Below the pieces are notes generated by a model. The model saw nothing but the letters and a program-made list of their open reading frames with translations. It ran no database searches and was not told the origin of the DNA. A stretch of DNA of 7,018 nucleotides from Eubacterium sp. (lineage in GTDB: Bacteria; Bacillota; Clostridia; Lachnospirales; Lachnospiraceae), in NCBI GenBank assembly GCA_021442545.1, contig JABUSX010000226.1:1-7018 (forward strand), given 5' to 3'. The position numbers were made by a program, and so were the translations under genes. Position 1 is the first letter of the stretch. Every line of letters starts with the position of its first letter. This document shows positions 1 to 4,243 of the stretch, piece after piece.

Positions 1-14
1 TTTTTTCAAAAGAA

Positions 15-1115
15 TTATCTTATATTGACCGGCAGAATAAGATACAGATATCTGCCTTCTTCATCACGGATAAAGCAGGGAGCCTTGGCATTCATGAAAT
101 ACAGAGATACTTCTTCTTCATCAATAACACGCAGCGCATCCAGGAGGAATTTCGGATTAAAACCGATTACCAGATCTTTCCCTGTTTTTTCAATAAACAG
201 TTCTTCATCCATCGATCCGATCGTCGTATCCACTTTCAGACCCATCGCTTCATCTCTGATATCCAGGACGACCGGCATCTTATCCGTATCACGGATCAAA
301 GGCGTGGAACGATCGATACAGCTGATAAATTCCTGTCTGTTTATTACGACCTTTGTTTCATAATCCGTCGATATCATATGTTCAATCCGGAAATACTCAC
401 CTTCGATTAATCTGGAAAGTACTTTTGTTTTGTCAAATTCAAACAGAAGATAATTTTCCGAAAAATGAATGCGGACCATATCGCTCATTTCTCCGGAAAC
501 GATCTTGCTGATCTCATTCAGTGTTTTTCCGGGAACAACCACTTTTTTATCCGGGCATTCTTCATTCAGTTCGATCGACCGGATGGCTATGCGGTGTCCG
601 TCCAGAGCAGAGAGCTTCATTTTATTATCTTTTATCTCCAGAAGCTCTCCCGTCATCATCTTATTATTTTCATTCACGGCAGCAGCAAAAAAAGTCTGCC
701 TTACGATTTCTTTTAATGAAAACTGCGACACAGCAACAGACTCTTCTTTTTCTATAACAGGAAGGGGCGTATATTCTTCCGCATCCCTGCCGGGAATTTC
801 GAAACGAGCTTTTTCACAGGTGATCAGAGCACGGCTGCGGTCGTTTGTTTCAATCGTAACCACACTATGAGGAAGTTTCCTCACCATTTCCGAAAAGAAC
901 TTTGCATCCAGTGCGATCCATCCTTTTTCTTCTATGGAACCTTCCACGATCGTTTCGATACCGATCTCCATGTCATTTCCCGTTAAACGGATATTCTGTG
1001 ATCTTGCATCAATAAGAATGCATTCCAGAATCGTCATAGTCGTTTTTGAAGGAACGGCTTTCATTACGATGTTGATACCTTCGGCAAGATCAGCCTGATT
1101 AATGTGAAGTTTCAT
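15..1115 (-). CDS. dnaN: DNA polymerase III beta subunit (sliding clamp)
   Basis: DnaN forms a ring-shaped dimer around DNA that tethers the replicative polymerase and recruits other repair and replication proteins. The 366-residue product has the normal family length of about 365-370. Family marks I can see are the N-terminal segment around PSKTTMTILECILIDA (22-37), LDGHRIAIRS (171-180, matching the usual T/LDGHRLA) and the C-terminal LPVNIR (361-366), the clamp's typical terminal strand. The segment IEGEYFRIEHMIST replaces the bacillar IEGxYPxY form and resembles clostridial clamps. The ATG is supported by AAGGAG on the minus strand at 1121-1126, five bases before the start. It follows dnaA in the same direction after a 259-base gap containing origin elements. 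I see no convincing sigma-A promoter in that gap, so co-transcription with dnaA is likely but not shown. The gene ends 14 bases from the window edge. Identity is very secure. Confidence 0.97.
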   Translation of the reverse strand: MKLHINQADLAEGINIVMKAVPSKTTMTILECILIDARSQNIRLTGNDMEIGIETIVEGSIEEKGWIALDAKFFSEMVRKLPHSVVTIETNDRSRALITCEKARFEIPGRDAEEYTPLPVIEKEESVAVSQFSLKEIVRQTFFAAAVNENNKMMTGELLEIKDNKMKLSALDGHRIAIRSIELNEECPDKKVVVPGKTLNEISKIVSGEMSDMVRIHFSENYLLFEFDKTKVLSRLIEGEYFRIEHMISTDYETKVVINRQEFISCIDRSTPLIRDTDKMPVVLDIRDEAMGLKVDTTIGSMDEELFIEKTGKDLVIGFNPKFLLDALRVIDEEEVSLYFMNAKAPCFIRDEEGRYLYLILPVNIR

Positions 1116-1132
1116 GAGTGCTCCTTTCCTGA

Positions 1133-1188
1133 CAGATAGAAAGAAAAAACAGTCATAGTAGTATTAATGAGTGTGACTTTGTGGATAA
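1133..1188 (-). other. Putative basal origin unwinding element (DnaA box, DnaA-trio, AT-rich tract)
   Basis: Read on the minus strand, TTATCCACA (1188 down to 1180) is followed after 12 bases by TTA-ATA-CTA-CTA (1167 down to 1156), then TGA-CTG and a T/C-rich stretch. On the plus strand the trio reads TAG TAG TAT TAA. In B. subtilis, DnaA loads from double-stranded boxes onto repeated 3'-GAT-5' trinucleotides to melt the origin, and the arrangement and polarity here are the same. The 12-base gap is longer than in B. subtilis, where only a short GC-rich stretch separates the two, and only about four trios match. The assignment is inference from layout. Confidence 0.6.
1180..1188 (-). promoter_or_regulatory. 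DnaA box (TTATCCACA, perfect)
   Basis: The plus strand reads TGTGGATAA, an exact reverse complement of the TTATCCACA consensus. It is the perfect box closest to the trio-like element and to dnaN, so it is the likely box from which DnaA would load onto single-stranded DNA. Confidence 0.88.
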
Positions 1189-1257
1189 AGTCCGAAAACC
1201 GCGCAGGTATTGCAAAAAGCCCCTTTGATAAATCTGTGTATGATGCTGCTCCGAACA

Positions 1258-1280
1258 GGTGGATAACTTATGAATAAGTT
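1258..1280 (-). promoter_or_regulatory. Weak DnaA box pair overlapping a 16-bp palindrome
   Basis: On the minus strand TTATTCATA (1277-1269) and TTATCCACC (1266-1258) lie in tandem 11 bp apart, each one mismatch from TTATNCACA. The same DNA forms the palindrome AACTTATGAATAAGTT (1265-1280, 7-bp arms). Low-affinity boxes in helical register are common in origins; function here is inferred. Confidence 0.45.
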
Positions 1281-1335
1281 TCCCTGTTTTTCCGGAACAG
1301 AAAAAACGAAACCGCATCAGAAAAATAAAATATGT

Positions 1336-1344
1336 TTATCCACA
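1336..1344 (+). promoter_or_regulatory. DnaA box (TTATCCACA, perfect)
   Basis: An exact TTATCCACA on the plus strand, 31 bases downstream of the dnaA stop codon in the direction of dnaA transcription. A degenerate copy, GCATCCACA, follows at 1350-1358. Confidence 0.88.
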
Positions 1345-1374
1345 GAAAAGCATCCACAATAAAACAAAATGTGC

Positions 1375-2715
1375 TTAATTTTGTGGATTGATTTTCTTTT
1401 TCAGCAATTCGATCATTTCTTCTGTTTGTCTGCTTTCTTTTATGTCTTCTTCAATTTTTCTGACTCCGTGAAGAATGGTGGTATGATTTTTTGCTCCGAC
1501 GGAATCTGCAATGGTCTGCTGGCCGCTTCCTAAAATATTTCTGCAGAGATACATGACGATCTGGCGGGGATAGGAAAAGCGCCGGGCTTTGATCGAGCTT
1601 TTTATATCGGCGGGTGTAATGTCAAAATGCTCGGCTACGACCTCTATAATGTAGTCCGGTGTGATGACACGCTTTTTATCCGGAAAGATAATATCGGAAA
1701 GAGCTTCTTCTGCAAGCTCTGCATTGATCGTTCTGTTTTCAAGACGGCCTTTTGCAATAACTTTATTCAGAGAGCCTTCCAGCTCCCGGATATTGGAACG
1801 GACATTCTCGGCAATATACTGGAGAACGGAATCATCCACGAAGAAGCCGTCTATATCCTGTTTTCTGCGAAGAATAGCCATTCTGGTTTCAAAATCAGGA
1901 TTCTGTATATCGACCATCAGACCCCACTCAAAGCGGGAACGGAAACGGTCCTCCAGAATCGTCATATCTTTGGGAGGACGATCGGATGTCAGAACGATCT
2001 GTTTTCCTGCATCATGAAGAACATTGAAGGTATGAAAAAATTCTTCCTGCGTAGATTCTTTTCCGATAATGAACTGAATATCATCAATGAGAAGAATATC
2101 CACATTCCGGTATTTGGAACGCAGCCTGGAAAGAACGGCACTGCTGCCGTTTCGAATGGCTTCGATCACTTCGTTTGTAAACTGCTCACTCGTTACATAA
2201 AGAAGATTCAGATCCGGATAGTTTTCCAGAACAAAGTGTGCAATGGAATTGATCAGGTGTGTTTTTCCGAGACCGGCTCCGCTGTAGATAAAGAGAGGAT
2301 TGTAATTTTTTCCCGGTGCTTCCGCAACGGCCAGTGCAGCGGCATGTGCAAATTTATTGTTGCTGCCGACAACAAAATGATCAAAGGTGTAGCGAGGATT
2401 TAATCCGGCACTGATGGAAGACTGAAGATTCTTTTTTTCGGTTGTTTCCTTTTTGATGTCTTCGGGAAGAATGAAATAAATATCACAATCCAGTCCTGTA
2501 ATGTCTCCGATGGCAGCTTTAAACGGAAGCTTATAGCGTTTGGAAACGTAATCCAGGCCGACCTGTTCGGTCGGAACCAGAATTGTAACGGTATTTTCTT
2601 CTACAGAGTGGATCCGGAGAGGCTGAAGCCATGTACGAAAGGACACATCAGAAAGCTCGTGTTCCTCTTTGATGTGTTCCAGTATATCGTTCCATTTTTC
2701 TTCAATAAGGTGCAT
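1375..2715 (-). CDS. dnaA: Chromosomal replication initiator protein DnaA
   Basis: DnaA is the AAA+ ATPase that binds DnaA boxes, oligomerises as the ATP form, melts oriC and helps load the replicative helicase. At 446 residues it is of usual length. Domain I covers about 1-80, with W8 and the conserved FRTWLQPL at 26-33. A short polar linker (about 84-104) follows. The AAA+ core has Walker A GAGLGKTH (146-153), Walker B ILLIDDIQF (207-215, D211/D212), sensor I TSDRPP (243-248), the arginine-finger region RFRSRFEWG (257-265) and sensor II with R310. The DNA-binding domain IV runs from about 350 to the end, with YPRQIVMYLCRNI (382-394) and the signature helix GAKNHTTILHGVRKIE (407-422). The signature usually reads GRDHTT; here Asp is replaced by Asn410. 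The ATG is preceded by AGGAGAA on the minus strand with an 8-base spacing. A promoter lies at 2784-2812 and DnaA boxes lie further upstream, which fits autoregulation. Confidence 0.97.
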   Translation of the reverse strand: MHLIEEKWNDILEHIKEEHELSDVSFRTWLQPLRIHSVEENTVTILVPTEQVGLDYVSKRYKLPFKAAIGDITGLDCDIYFILPEDIKKETTEKKNLQSSISAGLNPRYTFDHFVVGSNNKFAHAAALAVAEAPGKNYNPLFIYSGAGLGKTHLINSIAHFVLENYPDLNLLYVTSEQFTNEVIEAIRNGSSAVLSRLRSKYRNVDILLIDDIQFIIGKESTQEEFFHTFNVLHDAGKQIVLTSDRPPKDMTILEDRFRSRFEWGLMVDIQNPDFETRMAILRRKQDIDGFFVDDSVLQYIAENVRSNIRELEGSLNKVIAKGRLENRTINAELAEEALSDIIFPDKKRVITPDYIIEVVAEHFDITPADIKSSIKARRFSYPRQIVMYLCRNILGSGQQTIADSVGAKNHTTILHGVRKIEEDIKESRQTEEMIELLKKKINPQN

Positions 2716-2783
2716 AAACAGGCTTCTCCTGAAAAATATTTCTACTTAAATATAATACATATCTGAACGCAGACAGTCAGTTT

Positions 2784-2812
2784 ATTATATTCTAAAACGG
2801 ATGATTTCGCAA
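2784..2812 (-). promoter_or_regulatory. dnaA promoter (sigma-A type)
   Basis: On the minus strand TTGCGA (-35, plus coordinates 2812-2807) and TATAAT (-10, 2789-2784) are separated by exactly 17 bases. The -10 matches consensus perfectly and the -35 in four of six positions. Transcription would start near 2777, giving a leader of about 60 bases before dnaA. The nearest perfect DnaA boxes are about 90-120 bp upstream. Confidence 0.75.
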
Positions 2813-2842
2813 ATCTTTAAGAAGAGACTCAGAAATCTTTAA
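2811..2842. repeat. 10-bp tandem direct repeat at the dnaA promoter
   Basis: AAATCTTTAA occurs exactly at 2811-2820 and 2833-2842, a 22-bp period or about two helical turns. The first copy overlaps the last two bases of the dnaA -35 box, so the pair could be an operator for an unknown dnaA regulator. I do not recognise the motif, and chance similarity in AT-rich DNA is possible. Confidence 0.5.
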
Positions 2843-2883
2843 AAAAAGAATGATAAAAACGCAATGATTAATGAATAATTATG

Positions 2884-2902
2884 TGACGTCAGGTTTACGT
2901 AA
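2884..2902. repeat. Two ACGT-core palindromes beside the DnaA boxes
   Basis: TGACGTCA (2884-2891) and TTACGTAA (2895-2902) are both perfect 8-bp palindromes sharing T-K-ACGT-M-A, with centres 11 bp apart. The second ends one base before a perfect DnaA box. They look like a paired dimer-binding site, but no binding protein is identified. Confidence 0.5.
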
Positions 2903-2903
2903 G

Positions 2904-2912
2904 TTATACACA
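2904..2912 (+). promoter_or_regulatory. DnaA box (TTATACACA)
   Basis: A perfect match to TTATNCACA on the plus strand. A degenerate copy TAATCCACT follows at 2915-2923 in the same orientation, 11 bp on. Confidence 0.85.
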
Positions 2913-2926
2913 AGTAATCCACTTTT

Positions 2927-2935
2927 TGTGGATAA
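2927..2935 (-). promoter_or_regulatory. DnaA box (TTATCCACA, perfect)
   Basis: TGTGGATAA on the plus strand. Together with the degenerate box at 2915-2923 it forms an inverted repeat ATCCAC-TTTTT-GTGGAT (2917-2933), so facing boxes are only a few bases apart. Confidence 0.88.
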
Positions 2936-3088
2936 TTAAAATATTCGTGTAATTGATTATTTTCTGTGAATCAGCATGAAAAAAGCCGTAAGGTGGAAAA
3001 TCAGAACTTATAATATGAAATTATTGAGTATAAAGTGGATATAAAAGGTTGTTTTAAGTATAAATGTGGAGGATAAAGAAAATATTAT

Positions 3089-3110
3089 GATGTATGAATC
3101 AGATGTATGA
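3089..3110. repeat. 9-bp direct repeat in the AT-rich origin arm
   Basis: GATGTATGA occurs at 3089-3097 and 3102-3110, a 13-bp period, followed by an ATT-rich run (3110-3119). This may be part of an AT-rich duplex-destabilised segment, like the 13-mers of other origins, but two copies are thin evidence. Confidence 0.4.
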
Positions 3111-3152
3111 TTATTATTGTTCTGAAGTTGTATTATATATGGAAGAATTTTT

Positions 3153-3161
3153 TGTGGATAA
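3153..3161 (-). promoter_or_regulatory. DnaA box (TTATCCACA, perfect)
   Basis: TGTGGATAA on the plus strand, isolated from the other boxes and only 55 bp upstream of the rpmH -35. DnaA bound here could also touch expression of the ribosomal-protein operon, which is inference. Confidence 0.85.
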
Positions 3162-3215
3162 AGATATGAATATCCGGTGGATTTTAAGATTGTCAGCATA
3201 ATTATTAAAAAATTA

Positions 3216-3244
3216 TTGACTGGTCTTTTTCGGAAGATTATAAT
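3216..3244 (+). promoter_or_regulatory. Strong promoter of the rpmH operon
   Basis: TTGACT (3216-3221) and TATAAT (3239-3244) are separated by exactly 17 bases, one mismatch from the full sigma-A consensus. An almost pure A/T stretch just upstream (3199-3215) resembles an UP element. The start point would be near 3251, giving a leader of about 119 bases. A strong promoter suits the high demand for L34. Confidence 0.88.
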
Positions 3245-3247
3245 TGA

Positions 3248-3341
3248 CGAGATGTTTTCTCGACATACATGGCTGCATGCATTCCATTTAATATGATCGG
3301 GGAATGCAGAAGAGAAAAAAATCGTCTCGCCACAAAGGTGG
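3248..3341 (+). promoter_or_regulatory. Structured 5' leader of rpmH
   Basis: Three hairpins can be drawn: CGAGA/TCTCG (3248-3252 with 3258-3262), TGCATTCC/GGAATGCA (3278-3285 with 3301-3308, 15-base loop) and CCAC/GTGG (3330-3333 with 3338-3341). A second TCTCG at 3325-3329 could compete for the first CGAGA. The predicted start near 3251 might remove part of the first stem. I recognise no known riboswitch or ribosomal-protein leader. Confidence 0.4.
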
Positions 3342-3369
3342 TATGTTGGAGAAAGGGAGGTAAAAGACT

Positions 3370-3504
3370 ATGAAAATGACATTTCAGCCGAAGAAAAAAT
3401 CTCATGCCAAGGTCCATGGTTTTCGTCAGAGAATGAGCACCAGAGGCGGCCGCAAGGTTCTTGCTGCACGCAGGGCTAAAGGCAGAAAAGTTCTGTCTGC
3501 ATAA
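3370..3504 (+). CDS. rpmH: 50S ribosomal protein L34
   Basis: L34 is a small, very basic protein of the large ribosomal subunit that packs into 23S rRNA. The 44-residue product begins [18 protein letters not shown] and ends [10 protein letters not shown], both near-invariant family stretches, and the length is exactly typical. Ser11-His12 replace the more common basic pair before AKVHGF, a minor variation. A strong ribosome-binding site, AAAGGGAGGT (3352-3361), sits eight bases before the ATG. It is the first gene of the plus-strand operon, behind a near-consensus promoter, and is followed by an intrinsic terminator before rnpA. Confidence 0.97.
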   Translation: MKMTFQPKKKSHAKVHGFRQRMSTRGGRKVLAARRAKGRKVLSA

Positions 3505-3529
3505 TACAGAACAATCAGAAAGGCACAAG

Positions 3530-3557
3530 AGACCGCAGATTACTGTGGTCTTTTTTT
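3530..3557 (+). terminator. Intrinsic terminator/attenuator between rpmH and rnpA
   Basis: AGACCGCAG (3530-3538) pairs with CTGTGGTCT (3543-3551), a nine-base stem with one G-U pair and an ATTA loop, followed by seven T residues (3551-3557). It lies 25 bases after the rpmH stop and 27 before the rnpA ATG. Since rnpA has no clear promoter of its own, it probably works as a partial terminator, giving more L34 message than RnpA message. Confidence 0.85.
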
Positions 3558-3584
3558 CCTTTAAGAAGCAGGATTCCATTACAC

Positions 3585-4007
3585 ATGAAATATTCTGAAA
3601 GCCTGAAAAAAAACCGTGATTTCCGAAAAGTGTATCGAAGAGGAACATCAGCCGCAGAGCGGTATTTTGTCATGTATGTACTGCGGAACGGAACAGATCG
3701 GAACAGGCTGGGTATTTCCGTCAGCAAGAAAGTCGGAAACAGCGTCGTAAGGCATCATATCTGCAGACTGGTCAGGGAAAGCTATCGTCTTCGGGAGACG
3801 GATTTCAGACCGGGATACGATATTATTCTGATGGCAAGGCCGGATGCTTCCGGTTGTACACAGAGAGAAGTGAGTGATTCACTTTACAGGCTCGGAGGCC
3901 GTCTGCATGTGATTCTGCCGGATGATCAGAATAAGACGGTGCCGGATGATGCACGAAAAACAGAATCTGAGAATAGATTTCAGAACAAGGGAGAGGAAAA
4001 CATATGA
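3585..4007 (+). CDS. rnpA: Ribonuclease P protein component
   Basis: RnpA is the basic protein subunit that binds the catalytic RNase P RNA and the 5' leader of precursor tRNA. Family marks are [16 protein letters not shown] (7-22), [15 protein letters not shown] (42-56) and RLVRESYR (61-68). The usual RNR signature, R-N-R-x-K-R, reads R56-H57-H58-I59-C60-R61 here, so one arginine and one lysine of the box are replaced. The core ends near 110, and a charged 30-residue tail makes it longer (140) than the usual 110-120. The ribosome-binding site is weak: AGGA near 3570, about 11 bases before the ATG. Its stop overlaps the yidD start by four bases (ATGA), which suggests coupled translation. Confidence 0.95.
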   Translation: MKYSESLKKNRDFRKVYRRGTSAAERYFVMYVLRNGTDRNRLGISVSKKVGNSVVRHHICRLVRESYRLRETDFRPGYDIILMARPDASGCTQREVSDSLYRLGGRLHVILPDDQNKTVPDDARKTESENRFQNKGEENI

Positions 4008-4213
4008 AAAAAGTACTGATTGCCGGAATACGCGGTTATCAGAAATATATTTCTCCTTCGAAGACGTCTAAGTGTCCGTATTATCCGACCTGCTCGTGTT
4101 ATGCAGTTGAAGCTCTGGAAAAACATGGTGCCTTGAAGGGAAGTCTGCTTGCAACGTGGAGAATTCTGCGGTGTAATCCGTTTTCACACGGGGGATATGA
4201 TCCGGTACCGTAG
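4004..4213 (+). CDS. yidD: Membrane protein insertion efficiency factor YidD
   Basis: YidD is a small, membrane-associated protein found next to YidC and reported in E. coli to help insertion of inner-membrane proteins. The 69-residue product carries the whole family pattern: [12 protein letters not shown] (9-20), CPYYPTCS (24-31), [15 protein letters not shown] (33-47) and [17 protein letters not shown] (53-69), ending exactly where many homologues end. The invariant-looking Cys24, Cys30 and Cys57 are present. The common PTCSQY reads PTCSCY, adding Cys32. The N-terminal stretch could be an amphipathic membrane-binding helix. AGGGAGAGG (3988-3996) lies seven bases before the ATG, inside the end of rnpA. 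Confidence 0.95.
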   Translation: MKKVLIAGIRGYQKYISPSKTSKCPYYPTCSCYAVEALEKHGALKGSLLATWRILRCNPFSHGGYDPVP

Positions 4214-4226
4214 AACAGAATCATCC

Positions 4227-4243
4227 GGGAGGATAGAATTTTG
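4227..4243 (+). promoter_or_regulatory. Ribosome-binding site setting a TTG start for yidC
   Basis: GGGAGGA (4227-4233) stands seven bases before TTG at 4241. No ATG lies at a suitable distance: the first in-frame ATG is 69 bases further on (4310), inside the first hydrophobic segment. TTG is therefore the likely initiator. Confidence 0.8.

Larger units (their letters stand above)
1116..1374. other. oriC arm between dnaA and dnaN (probable unwinding region)
   Basis: This non-coding gap holds perfect DnaA boxes at 1180-1188 (minus) and 1336-1344 (plus). One-mismatch copies of TTATNCACA lie at 1235-1243 (TCATACACA), 1258-1266 (TTATCCACC), 1269-1277 (TTATTCATA) and 1370-1378 (TTAAGCACA), all on the minus strand; the last runs into the dnaA stop codon. 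A DnaA-trio-like run follows the 1180-1188 box on the dnaN side, followed by an A-rich (plus strand) stretch at 1133-1149. In Bacillus subtilis the dnaA-dnaN gap carries the unwinding site in the same orientation. No gene is visible here. Confidence 0.85.
2716..3215. other. oriC arm upstream of dnaA, AT-rich (dnaA-rpmH intergenic)
   Basis: This 500-base non-coding region separates divergent dnaA and rpmH. It contains the dnaA promoter (2784-2812), a 10-bp tandem repeat beside it, two ACGT-core palindromes (2884-2902), perfect DnaA boxes at 2904-2912, 2927-2935 and 3153-3161, a one-mismatch box at 2965-2973 (TGATTCACA, minus), and degenerate copies of the GTGGA core near 2993, 3035, 3066 and 3177. 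The stretch 3000-3215 is very AT-rich and holds a 13-bp period repeat. The 63-codon minus-strand open frame at 3008-3199 is low-complexity and lacks support, so I do not call a gene. Box clusters on both sides of dnaA make a bipartite origin as in Bacillus. Confidence 0.85.

Noticed and set aside
1284..1306. CTGTT/AACAG hairpin as a terminator for dnaA
   Set aside because: The stem is only five bases, and the A/T run sits on the wrong side for minus-strand transcription, so it would not end dnaA messages.
1627..2403. A 258-codon plus-strand open frame opposite dnaA
   Set aside because: It lies wholly inside dnaA on the other strand, its product matches no family I recognise, and dnaA itself is unmistakable.
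3008..3199. A 63-codon minus-strand open frame in the AT-rich origin arm
   Set aside because: Its Ile/Asn/Tyr/Leu-rich composition is what AT-rich DNA gives by chance. It lacks a convincing ribosome-binding site and overlaps a perfect DnaA box.
3330..3347. AAAGGTGGTATG resembling the T-box core AGGGTGG
   Set aside because: The rest of the T-box is missing, no terminator or antiterminator pair surrounds it, and the leader is too short. Similarity is by chance.
3238..3727. Minus-strand open frames opposite rpmH and the start of rnpA
   Set aside because: They run antisense through two conserved genes, a promoter and a terminator, and their products show no family pattern.
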